A DNA stretch of 24,566 nt from a virus. The translations under genes were made by a program, and so were the position numbers. Each line of letters starts with the position of its first letter. The first letter of the stretch is position 1. Shown here one piece after another: positions 15,240-21,765 of this stretch. The stretch is taken from IMG/VR virus record IMGVR_UViG_3300028129_000062, positions 1 to 24,566 of that record. The stretch is one strand, 5' to 3'. The notes below the pieces were generated by a model. That model saw only the letters and a program-made list of their open reading frames with translations, was not told the origin of the DNA and did no database searches.

Positions 15240-15453
15240 AACTTCTAGTGCTTATTGATTCGTGAATATAATCCTCAAGGTCTTCTCTGTAACGCTCTAT
15301 CTCCTCTGCTATGTCAAGGATGCGTTGTAATCCTTCCAGCTCCATACGGCTGCCAAGAGGCTCTCCGTTAAAAATTTCATTCTCTATTACTTCTAGACAC
15401 TCGTCTAAATCTTGTGCCGTGTTGTGGAAACGGCAATAACTCATATTACTCAT
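15223..15453 (-). CDS. Conserved small phage protein with N-terminal SYCRF motif (76 aa)
   Basis: A 76-residue acidic helical protein beginning MSNMSYCRFHNTAQDLDECL. The MSYCRFxNT start is a motif I have seen in many Bacteroidota phage small proteins of unknown role. The rest is two helices rich in Glu (LQRILDIAEEIERYREDLED). The second Met (residue 4) is an alternative start. It is preceded by the leader TAACATTTAAACGAACAATT, close to the leader of the gene at 16067. Function unknown. Confidence 0.7.
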   Translation of the reverse strand: MSNMSYCRFHNTAQDLDECLEVIENEIFNGEPLGSRMELEGLQRILDIAEEIERYREDLEDYIHESISTRSYENRD

Positions 15454-15473
15454 AATTGTTCGTTTAAATGTTA

Positions 15474-15653
15474 TTAACTATATTTCTCTGATATTCTAAA
15501 ACCCTCGTTTAAGCCTTTCTCATATTGATTAGTAGCTAGCTCACACATAATATCACTCAATGCGGTAAACTGCTCTGCGGTTAGGTTTAATTTCAAAGCA
15601 TTTTTTTTCTCGTAAGCTTTTGCTAAATTCGATTTTAATGATTCTGTTTTCAT
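15474..15653 (-). CDS. Hypothetical small helical protein (59 aa)
   Basis: A 59-residue ORF beginning MKTESLKSNLAKAYEKKNAL, with a helix-forming middle (TAEQFTALSDIMCELATNQY) and an end KGLNEGFRISEKYS. The start lies 4 bp after the stop of the 42-residue gene and the stop lies 20 bp before the SYCRF gene, so it fits the packed order of the unit. An alternative product is not obvious in other frames. No family is recognised; it may be a small dimeric helical protein. Confidence 0.6.
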   Translation of the reverse strand: MKTESLKSNLAKAYEKKNALKLNLTAEQFTALSDIMCELATNQYEKGLNEGFRISEKYS

Positions 15654-15657
15654 AATG

Positions 15658-15786
15658 TTAAAAGTTATATTTGATTTTAATAAGATTCCACCAGGTTAAG
15701 TGCTGGTATTCTTTCTCTGTGTAAACGTAAATCCGGCCTCTCACTTCTAAAGCGTGCAGACCGGTTGGTAGGATTCTGTGTATCAT
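15658..15786 (-). CDS. Hypothetical mini-protein (42 aa)
   Basis: A 42-residue ORF beginning MIHRILPTGLHALEVRGRIY, ending HLTWWNLIKIKYNF. Its ATG overlaps the stop of the preceding gene as TAATG, and it stops 4 bp before the next ATG. This tight fit on both sides is the main evidence. It is basic and aromatic, with a short beta-like first half. A longer ORF in the same frame starting at 15946 overlaps the upstream gene heavily and is less likely. Function unknown. Confidence 0.55.
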   Translation of the reverse strand: MIHRILPTGLHALEVRGRIYVYTEKEYQHLTWWNLIKIKYNF

Positions 15787-16067
15787 TACGCCTCGTATTT
15801 TTGACGGAAAATAGACATATCGAATTTGATACCAGTCTGCTTCTGTATGGTGTAACCAATGTTAAAAAAAGCCTTGTAAACACGGCCAGCGTATGACGGC
15901 TCTGCACCAGGGTACTGGAGCCACATAAAATCACCACCATTCGCATAGTGTGTGTTCACTACGGTAAGCTTCCAGCCTAGTAGCAATTTATCAACAATCT
16001 CTTGCTGAGGTTTAGTAAATTTGATGTTGTTTTCTTGTAGAAAATTAGAGAATAATTCAGGTGTCAT
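15786..16067 (-). CDS. Hypothetical protein, first gene of the small-gene unit (93 aa)
   Basis: A 93-residue protein beginning MTPELFSNFLQENNIKFTKP. It has a helical N-terminus and a mixed second half (WLQYPGAEPSYAGRVYKAFF). An in-frame ATG exists at 16094, but it lies 3 bp from the promoter hexamer at 16097-16104, so transcripts probably start after it. The ATG at 16067 is preceded by the leader TAACATTAAAAAAACGAACA, which recurs before other genes here. No family is recognised. As the promoter-proximal gene it should be well expressed. Confidence 0.65.
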   Translation of the reverse strand: MTPELFSNFLQENNIKFTKPQQEIVDKLLLGWKLTVVNTHYANGGDFMWLQYPGAEPSYAGRVYKAFFNIGYTIQKQTGIKFDMSIFRQKYEA

Positions 16068-16096
16068 AATGTTCGTTTTTTTAATGTTAGACAAAG

Positions 16097-16104
16097 CAAA
16101 GATA
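16097..16104 (-). promoter_or_regulatory. Bacteroidota-type promoter (-7 element TATCTTTG)
   Basis: The minus strand reads TATCTTTG, matching the -7 consensus TAnnTTTG of the Bacteroidota primary sigma factor. A TTTTG lies 18 bp upstream and could serve as the -33 element; it falls inside the preceding terminator. The transcript would begin about 7 bp downstream, leaving a short leader before the ATG at 16067. Confidence 0.7.
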
Positions 16105-16106
16105 AG

Positions 16107-16138
16107 AAAAAAAAGTTACCAACAAAATTTAATAACTT
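16107..16138 (-). terminator. Rho-independent terminator at the end of the modification/terminase operon
   Basis: On the minus strand AAGTTATTAA pairs with TTGGTAACTT around the loop ATTTTG, a 10-bp stem with two G-U pairs followed by a T run. Its 5' base overlaps the stop codon of the 52-residue gene. It is followed within 10 bp by the promoter of the next unit. Confidence 0.75.
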
Positions 16139-16295
16139 ATTTAGCGTGCTTCATAGCGTGTTCATAGGCCTTGACTAATAACAAGTGCTGGTGTGGATTC
16201 TGAGGCCTAGAAACGCTTATCCTTACACCCCTACAATGGAATATAAAATTACTGACTACTTGTGCCATTTCTTCCTCTGTCTTACTTGATTGCAT
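16137..16295 (-). CDS. Small protein after the large terminase (52 aa)
   Basis: A 52-residue ORF beginning MQSSKTEEEMAQVVSNFIFH, then a basic His-rich half (SRPQNPHQHLLLVKAYEHAMKHAK). It overlaps the end of the terminase gene by 14 bp. A longer version starting at 16349 would overlap the terminase by 68 bp and begins with a hydrophobic segment that is the terminase gene read in another frame, so the short form is preferred. No family is recognised. It is the last gene of the operon, with the terminator overlapping its stop codon. Confidence 0.55.
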   Translation of the reverse strand: MQSSKTEEEMAQVVSNFIFHCRGVRISVSRPQNPHQHLLLVKAYEHAMKHAK

Positions 16296-17445
16296 ACTTA
16301 CCAAAGTTAGGTCTACTAAGAATAGAATAAGTAGCGTAGCGTAATCCATCTATAAGATGATTATTCTTGTCTTCTGGCTGATTAGTTAGCTTTCCACTCT
16401 TGTCTTCTTTCCACTTGTAAGACCGGAACTCTCTAACCAGGTTATCTGAAACCGGCACCAGGTTTAATGTGTATCGTTTAAGTAAATCAATACCAGCGTT
16501 TATGCTATCCTTACCCTTAACAGACGGCCTTATGTTCCAACCCATACGTCTAAGCTCATCATTTAATCTAGGCTCAGCTGAGTCTGCATAAACCAGGGAT
16601 CTATTAACGCCTATTTCTCCCAGGACTTTACTAATATCAGATGCAGTCATATGTGTTCTATAAAGATGCTCTTGGATATAAAGGTTTACCTCGTCTTTCC
16701 ATACTGATACGATTGCCGTAGGGTCATTAGAGTAGCCGTAATCCATACCATAGGCTACAAATGAAGCGTTTTCAGGAACTCTTAAACATTCTTGATACTT
16801 GAATATAGTTGAGCGTGAAGCTCCCCTCTCTCCCAGGCCGTATATTTGCCAATATTGTTCATCAGTATCTCGCAGCCTTTCAATCTCAGATATGATTGTT
16901 TCGTTTAGAAACGGATTATCTAAGTATGTGGTCTGATAAAACTCAGTATCTTCTCTTGTAATTACACGATCATAAATCCAATGAAACTCGTCTGATGGAT
17001 TGTAGTCTAATATAATCTTGTCTTGTGTTCTAAAGACCAGCTGCTGCCAATCCTCAAAGAATAATTCATTAGCCTCATTAATAAACAACAAATCTCTCTT
17101 CCGGCCTCTTACTTTCTGAGGCTGGTCTAGGGATATAAATTCAACCAGGTTACCGAATAGCTTATACTCAGAGCTTGACTTATTATGATTAGAGTCGTTA
17201 TAGATTTCATAGATTTTAAGAATGTCGATGAAGTCACGCATCACAGTCGCTCTTGTACTTGGAAATGTCTTTCTAGTGATTGTAATCACCTTTCCGTTAT
17301 GTCTATTGCAGTAAGAGAATATAATCCATAACAATATGTTATACGTCTTGCCTGACCTAGTACCACCTTGCTCTACTACTATCTTCTTTTGAGAGCTTTC
17401 TAAGTGGTCAAATATAACATTGGTATCAATCTTCTTTTTTGCCAT
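16282..17445 (-). CDS. terL: Terminase large subunit (ATPase and nuclease)
   Basis: A 387-residue DNA packaging motor. Walker A is GGTRSGKT (27-34), Walker B is LLFINEAN (119-126) with E124 as the likely catalytic base, and the coupling segment is ILDYNPS (145-151). The C-terminal RNase H-like nuclease begins at about residue 228: YGMDYGYSNDPTA holds D235, VYADSAEP holds D288, and NHLIDGLRYA holds D366. These three would form the metal site. The length is normal for the Terminase_3 / Terminase_6C type. It overlaps the small subunit gene by 20 bp. Its place directly after the DNA modification genes in one operon suggests that base modification and packaging are expressed together. Confidence 0.95.
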   Translation of the reverse strand: MAKKKIDTNVIFDHLESSQKKIVVEQGGTRSGKTYNILLWIIFSYCNRHNGKVITITRKTFPSTRATVMRDFIDILKIYEIYNDSNHNKSSSEYKLFGNLVEFISLDQPQKVRGRKRDLLFINEANELFFEDWQQLVFRTQDKIILDYNPSDEFHWIYDRVITREDTEFYQTTYLDNPFLNETIISEIERLRDTDEQYWQIYGLGERGASRSTIFKYQECLRVPENASFVAYGMDYGYSNDPTAIVSVWKDEVNLYIQEHLYRTHMTASDISKVLGEIGVNRSLVYADSAEPRLNDELRRMGWNIRPSVKGKDSINAGIDLLKRYTLNLVPVSDNLVREFRSYKWKEDKSGKLTNQPEDKNNHLIDGLRYATYSILSRPNFGKYAIK

Positions 17446-17782
17446 TCGTAATTATGTTTACCTCGAATGATGTTTGCTCTCCGTCTGCACCGGTTATCTC
17501 CTGGCGTTCTACATAACCTCTTTTCTTTCCTCTTGTCTTCAACAGAAATATAGTAGCCGGCACGCTACCCTCTTTAATCTGTAAATGTAGATGAGATTCT
17601 GCAAAATCAAGAATGACGTTCTCAAGGTCTGAAACCTCTTGAGCATAATCATTGTCTTCTTTTAACCAGCGATAATGTGTATTACGACTAATACCTACCA
17701 TTTTACAAGCCGTTGAAACTATGCAAAGCGTTTTCTCTAAAGCTTCGAGCATATTCTTTTTTAAGGTGTCACTATTTGTCAT
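17426..17782 (-). CDS. terS: Terminase small subunit
   Basis: A 118-residue DNA-binding protein. Residues about 15-45 hold a helix-turn-helix with VSTACKMVGISRNTHYRWLK. The C-terminal half has the family pattern GSVPATIFLLKTRGKKRGY followed by VERQEITGADGEQ. It would recognise the packaging start site and deliver DNA to the large subunit. It overlaps the kinase gene by 11 bp and the large subunit gene by 20 bp, so all three are translated as a block. Family and context agree; no odd features. Confidence 0.9.
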   Translation of the reverse strand: MTNSDTLKKNMLEALEKTLCIVSTACKMVGISRNTHYRWLKEDNDYAQEVSDLENVILDFAESHLHLQIKEGSVPATIFLLKTRGKKRGYVERQEITGADGEQTSFEVNIITNGKKED

Positions 17783-18242
17783 CTTCTATAAATGTTTTAA
17801 TTAACTGATATGCCTCGTCTGAGCCACTTGCTAATACGTCTTCTTTAATATTATTAACTCTTGTCCCAATGGACTTGATATGTCTTTCGGTTTGCTTAGA
17901 GCCTCTTATTTTACGCCCAGCTTTTCCGTCTCCACTAATTTTAAATATAACCGGCTTAGCCTTTATAATGAATGTGCTATTAGTAAACCTATCTCCCTCA
18001 CAGATAACCGTCTTGTGTTTAGACCAGGCCAGGAACTTATCTAAATCTGTTACCACACTCATACTAAGTCTATCACTACCTTCAAAAGTAGAGCCGTCAT
18101 AGACTCCTATAATAGCTATATCATCGTTATAATGAAATTTAAACTTTCCAATCTTGCCTGGCCGTAATTTATGGTCTGCTAAGAGCTGCTTCATTACCCA
18201 GGTCTTACCGACTCCACAAGCTCCTATTAATAGTATGTTCAT
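17772..18242 (-). CDS. P-loop kinase, probable 5-hydroxymethyluracil DNA kinase
   Basis: A 156-residue P-loop protein with Walker A GACGVGKT (7-14) at the very N-terminus. Later motifs include FEGSDRLSM (53-61), VICEGDRF (79-86) and a basic lid-like stretch KAGRKIRGSKQTERHIKS (107-124). The small size, a G-x-D-x-L-S motif and an EGDR motif fit the phage HMUDK family as I recall it. That family phosphorylates 5-hydroxymethyluracil in DNA to create a leaving group. The gene overlaps the aGPT-Pplase gene by ATGA, the enzyme that would use its product. By itself the protein could be any small P-loop kinase; the neighbours make the DNA kinase reading likely. The phosphate donor and whether one or two phosphates are added cannot be read from sequence. 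Confidence 0.75.
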   Translation of the reverse strand: MNILLIGACGVGKTWVMKQLLADHKLRPGKIGKFKFHYNDDIAIIGVYDGSTFEGSDRLSMSVVTDLDKFLAWSKHKTVICEGDRFTNSTFIIKAKPVIFKISGDGKAGRKIRGSKQTERHIKSIGTRVNNIKEDVLASGSDEAYQLIKTFIEDDK

Positions 18243-19345
18243 CGTTGTCTAATGTAATCATTTAAATCGTTTGTAAAGTCATCCCATTCCCTATCCATCA
18301 TAATAACTTGACCGGTCGTTCTGTAATGGTTTTGCTTTATCTTGCCAAAGCCAGGGTCTGCCGGTGTACTTTCTAACCTAAGATAACTCGGTAAGACGTC
18401 TTCACGGCTATCCCAAAATATCTTAAACTTGTTTTTACTTTGCCATTGCTTTTCTGCGTATCTTATTCTATCGTGAAACATATCGTTGTAAACATTAGGA
18501 TAACGTCTGTTAGGCCTATGCCAGGACTTATAACAACATAGAGTGGTTTCCAATGTGAAATAACTTAAGTCTTTATGTGGAAATCTTGCCTCTGCCTCTG
18601 CCAGCAGCTTGACCCCCTCTGACTGAAGCCAGGTTATTGTATCATCTGCATAATGTACTTCATTCTTCCACCAGTCTAAATCATCACGGCCTAACACTTT
18701 ACAAAGACCATTCCTATGCGACTTACTTCCTGATATGTTACTTAGAAATAACGTATCACAATCTAAATGGAGGCCAGCTATTTTAAGATACTCTAAATAA
18801 CTGAATGTAGCCAGGCGTCCAAAGGTGTAAAAATTGTTGATAACAAAGTCCCAGGTGCGTCTAAAGTTCTCATACTTATCATCGGTGCTGCAAAGCTCTT
18901 TGAATAGGTCTTCTTGTGACCGGCCTCTTAACACTTCTTTGTACTTTATGATGCAGTCTTCAAATATGTTTTTTATGTATCGTCTGTCTGTGTCCCAACC
19001 CAGCTTGAGGTAATGCGTGCGATACCAGGAGCTAAACTCTTTGATGTCTAAATTTTTGAGGCTTGGAAACTTTTCAAATATCAAATATGTGGTAAGTACA
19101 TTCTGTGAGCATCCGTTAATGAATGTAAACCAAAGCTGCTCCTCGAGATCTAAATCTAACTCTTTAAAAATATGTGGTATTGCATAATAAACTGCTCCAG
19201 CGTGTCCCTGATATTTCAAATGAAATTCATAGAATCTTAAAAAAACTTCACGCCTATATTGAGGCAATCTAAAGTCAAGACCAGGCACTAAATCAGACTG
19301 CTCTGATATACCATTTATGTCACAATATCTCTTATTTTCAATCAT
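18239..19345 (-). CDS. Alpha-glutamyl/putrescinyl thymine pyrophosphorylase-like enzyme (aGPT-Pplase), amino-compound:DNA transferase
   Basis: A 368-residue helical protein that I place in the aGPT-Pplase superfamily, which is related to DNA glycosylase folds. These enzymes replace the phosphate on activated 5-hydroxymethyluracil in DNA with an amino acid or amine. Supporting segments are FINGCSQNVLTTYLIFEKFP (75-94), FGRLATFSYLEYL (175-187), ISGSKSHRNGLCKVLG (204-219) and TLETTLCCYKSW (265-276), followed by RRYPNVYNDMF (280-290). The ETxxCxYK...RYPxxxxDE-like block is the most telling part. The gene is coupled by ATGA to the kinase and lies in the same operon as the oxygenase and PLP enzyme. 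Clade 2 seems more likely than clade 1, but this is from memory. The attached amino compound cannot be told from sequence. Confidence 0.75.
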   Translation of the reverse strand: MIENKRYCDINGISEQSDLVPGLDFRLPQYRREVFLRFYEFHLKYQGHAGAVYYAIPHIFKELDLDLEEQLWFTFINGCSQNVLTTYLIFEKFPSLKNLDIKEFSSWYRTHYLKLGWDTDRRYIKNIFEDCIIKYKEVLRGRSQEDLFKELCSTDDKYENFRRTWDFVINNFYTFGRLATFSYLEYLKIAGLHLDCDTLFLSNISGSKSHRNGLCKVLGRDDLDWWKNEVHYADDTITWLQSEGVKLLAEAEARFPHKDLSYFTLETTLCCYKSWHRPNRRYPNVYNDMFHDRIRYAEKQWQSKNKFKIFWDSREDVLPSYLRLESTPADPGFGKIKQNHYRTTGQVIMMDREWDDFTNDLNDYIRQR

Positions 19346-19370
19346 TTTCTATATTTTATTTTTCAGCTCT

Positions 19371-19472
19371 CTATGTATCGTCAGCAGTAGATTTTTTATT
19401 TTCGTAAGATTTCAATAGCAGTATGTCCCAAAGGTGTGAAAAGCTCTTAAAACGTCTTAAAAGTGGCTTCAA
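19371..19472 (-). CDS. Possible TTG-started mini-gene between the PLP enzyme and aGPT-Pplase genes (33 aa)
   Basis: This is the only sizeable gap in the modification block. A 33-codon frame starts at a TTG that overlaps the PLP enzyme stop as TTGA, the same geometry as the ATGA overlaps elsewhere in the operon. The product would read KPLLRRFKSFSHLWDILLL, then a hydrophilic end KSYENKKSTADDT. It is basic at the N-terminus with a central amphipathic helix. There is no ATG in this frame. If it is not a gene, the 123-bp gap holds no other signal that I can see. Function unknown. Confidence 0.4.
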   Translation of the reverse strand: MKPLLRRFKSFSHLWDILLLKSYENKKSTADDT

Positions 19473-20476
19473 TTAACTACTGGAAAAACCTCCCTTGGCT
19501 CATTTCCGACCACCCAAAAGAGTGTATTTTTGTTTAAATATTTGTCAAATGTTTCAGGATTCTGTTTCATCCAGTTCCATATTTTACCCTCATACCTTGG
19601 GTGCAAATCTATGCCACCAAAATTGAAAGGCATCCAATCACCGTACGTGCAAAATCCAGTTCCATTTATGTCGTGATGAATTAAATGTATGCCAGTATTT
19701 TTGTCATTGAACATTGTATATTTGAATGCTGAATTAAGATTTTTGCCAATAACTTTGCTAATGATTTTCAAACGCTGAGGTATGTATTTTAAATTGTATG
19801 AGCCATTATTACCGATTCCCATAAGTAATATTCTCTTTAAATTACGAGGTGGATTCTGAGATATACCATACAGAATGCTAACCACTGAATTACAAGAGCC
19901 ACACGGAATAATCATTGTTTCAATATCATCAGGAATGTTGGCTACCTGATAACTTCCTATCTTATGAAAAGCCTCTATTCGCTCAGGTGGATTTAATCTC
20001 TCGTCTACGGTAATATTAGTTTCTAATACTTCGTGTCCTGGCAGCTTCTTGGCTAACTGAAAGGCCTTTGATTGCAAAGCTCTAGCATAACCAATCTTTT
20101 CTACTTTGAACTGAGCTCCCATACGATGTGCTAGTATCATATTAGTATGCTTCATATAATGCTTGCTACCGGTTACTATTAAACACCCCAGGTCATAATG
20201 CTTACATATTGAGGATATGAAAGGATGTTGTGGACTACCTACTACTGAGCCTGAAACTATACCGGTAATATTTTTTGTTTTAACCCATTCATCTACGAGC
20301 CATAAACATTGCCTCATCTTAGAGCCGTTTACTCCGTTGAAGCCTAATGGTGCAAACTTGTCTTCACGCTTAAATTTTACCCCTCCGTACTCTTCTACTG
20401 GTGTGAGGTCTTTTAGGTAATCCGACCAGCGTATCTGAGATCTATCAAAACTATATTGTGGAAATATGCTATTCAT
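19469..20476 (-). CDS. Fold-type II PLP-dependent enzyme, probable DNA-base tailoring enzyme
   Basis: A 335-residue member of the tryptophan synthase beta / ACC deaminase / cysteine synthase fold. GVKFKREDKFAPLGFNGVNG (32-51) leads into GSKMRQ, where K53 is the likely PLP Schiff-base lysine. SGSVVGSPQHP (75-85) is the substrate loop and PCGSCNSVVS (191-200) is the Gly/Ser loop that binds the PLP phosphate. It ends with a normal C-terminal helix (WVVGNEPREVFPVVN). It overlaps the oxygenase gene by 8 bp. PLP enzymes are known in phage thymine hypermodification clusters, where they alter the amino acid attached to the base. The fold type here would allow elimination, replacement or deamination chemistry. 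That it acts on DNA is inferred from context; a free amino acid substrate is possible. Confidence 0.75.
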   Translation of the reverse strand: MNSIFPQYSFDRSQIRWSDYLKDLTPVEEYGGVKFKREDKFAPLGFNGVNGSKMRQCLWLVDEWVKTKNITGIVSGSVVGSPQHPFISSICKHYDLGCLIVTGSKHYMKHTNMILAHRMGAQFKVEKIGYARALQSKAFQLAKKLPGHEVLETNITVDERLNPPERIEAFHKIGSYQVANIPDDIETMIIPCGSCNSVVSILYGISQNPPRNLKRILLMGIGNNGSYNLKYIPQRLKIISKVIGKNLNSAFKYTMFNDKNTGIHLIHHDINGTGFCTYGDWMPFNFGGIDLHPRYEGKIWNWMKQNPETFDKYLNKNTLFWVVGNEPREVFPVVN

Positions 20477-21224
20477 TTAAAAATGCTTTAAGAGGATAAA
20501 ACACTAAAGTATTACGATAACCCTCGTCAGCTAAAGGTACGATAGGAGTAACTCCGTGTACATTACGCCAGGCCGGATATACTAACATCGAATTATCGCA
20601 GCTATCTATAGTGGCACCATAATCAGGAATAGTAGTACAACCCCCTTTGCTATTTTGACGCTTGCAGATAATCACATTTACTGCTCCGACCAGGTTTGCA
20701 GTATCTCTATGATAAGGAGCTGCTATGTTGTAATTAGAAATAGAGCTTGTAAACATATTACCAAACTTCCATTTATCATCTATGCCTTTAAATAACTCTA
20801 ATTGCTTTTCGTAGATGTTAGGTGCCAGCTGCTTAATTAGTAACTCAGATTCTTTTGCAGCCAGGCTCATAGCCTTTACAAAGTTCTTTGCAGATTTAAC
20901 TGAATGTACTGAGCTAATAGTAGAGTAAGGTCTTCTCATATGAGGCCTTGGTGGTACTGCTCCTAAGATTGTGCTAAACTGTAGTACGCCTGAGCTTCGC
21001 TTCATAGTTGCTTTAGGAACTCGTTTTGACCTAAGCTCTGAATCGGCCAGGTTGATGAAGCTGCCCAGCCTTTCAGAATACTTATTAACATCTCTAATAT
21101 AGAAGCCTATAAGCTCGTCATTATCATAAAAAAGTGAATCCTCAGTAACATTAGGCTCTATGTATTCACAAACATCTCCGACCTTTACCGAGTGTTCAAC
21201 CTTATTTAAATTAATCCTTTTCAT
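20469..21224 (-). CDS. TET/JBP-type 2-oxoglutarate and Fe(II)-dependent DNA dioxygenase
   Basis: A 251-residue protein whose C-terminal half carries the full double-stranded beta-helix signature. APYHRDTAN (169-177) gives iron ligands H172 and D174, plus N177 in the same place as the base-contacting Asn of human TET2 (HRDxxN). NVHGVTPIVP (221-230) gives the third ligand H223, and YRNTLVFYP (236-244) gives R237 for 2-oxoglutarate. TET2 has a similar end, H-x-TTP...R-x-x-LVFY. Residues 1-160 are a family-specific helical region. In this operon the likely reaction is oxidation of thymine in DNA to 5-hydroxymethyluracil, the substrate of the downstream kinase. Oxidation of 5-methylcytosine is the alternative, but no cytosine methyltransferase is in the window. 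It overlaps the second ParB gene by 14 bp. Confidence 0.85.
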   Translation of the reverse strand: MKRINLNKVEHSVKVGDVCEYIEPNVTEDSLFYDNDELIGFYIRDVNKYSERLGSFINLADSELRSKRVPKATMKRSSGVLQFSTILGAVPPRPHMRRPYSTISSVHSVKSAKNFVKAMSLAAKESELLIKQLAPNIYEKQLELFKGIDDKWKFGNMFTSSISNYNIAAPYHRDTANLVGAVNVIICKRQNSKGGCTTIPDYGATIDSCDNSMLVYPAWRNVHGVTPIVPLADEGYRNTLVFYPLKAFLNE

Positions 21225-21765
21225 AACCTTTCTTGACGTTTCTTAATTCTTCTAACAATAGACCTCCTACGTATATGTTTCGCTCTCTAAAGTGCTTATT
21301 ATACCTTAGAGCATCATCTTTTAGCATATCTACTTTAATATGCATCGCTTTCTTTACGTTTGACTCGTAATTATCAATCTCGTCTTCTAAGTCTTCATAG
21401 TCTAAAATCGAATAGTCTATAGTTGTCTTTCCAAACCAGTCATTAAATTGTGGAAATTTATCCTGGATAACTTCTTCATCCCATTCGCCAAAACTAATAT
21501 TGTCTTTGATAACTAATTCTTGCTTTTGCTTATCAGTAAAATTTGTTACTTGCTTTACCTCAACATCTTTATTACCAAGCTCTACCCAGGCTCTATATCT
21601 CATATTACCAGCCAGGATAGTATTGTTCTCATCAATAATTATCGGCCTTACATTCATCATATCAGGAAAATCAGTCAGGGACTTCTTTAAGGCTTCGTAC
21701 TTATGCGTGTCTATGATACGTGGATTATTCTCATAGGTGTTTAATTGGCTTACTTTAATCTTCAT
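21211..21765 (-). CDS. ParB/Srx-fold protein, second of a tandem pair
   Basis: A 184-residue protein. Residues about 1-90 are a ParB-like domain with VSQLNTYENNPRIID, then IIIDENNTILAGNMRYRAWV, where GNMRY is the nucleotide-binding motif in place of the usual GERR. Residues 75-106 add VEVKQVTNFTDKQKQELVIK and DNISFGEWD. This second part is also found in phage ParB-methyltransferase fusions. No methyltransferase or helix-turn-helix domain follows. The C-terminus (residues 107-184) is acidic then basic. It overlaps the first ParB gene by 11 bp and the oxygenase gene by 14 bp. Its N-terminal 110 residues are roughly 40-45% identical by eye to those of the first copy, so the pair arose by duplication. 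A targeting or CTP-hydrolysing role in base modification is inferred. Confidence 0.8.
   Translation of the reverse strand: MKIKVSQLNTYENNPRIIDTHKYEALKKSLTDFPDMMNVRPIIIDENNTILAGNMRYRAWVELGNKDVEVKQVTNFTDKQKQELVIKDNISFGEWDEEVIQDKFPQFNDWFGKTTIDYSILDYEDLEDEIDNYESNVKKAMHIKVDMLKDDALRYNKHFRERNIYVGGLLLEELRNVKKGYEKD

Noticed and set aside
15677-15946. 89-residue minus-strand ORF
   Set aside because: It overlaps the 93-residue gene by 161 bp. A 42-residue ORF with TAATG coupling in the same frame is preferred.
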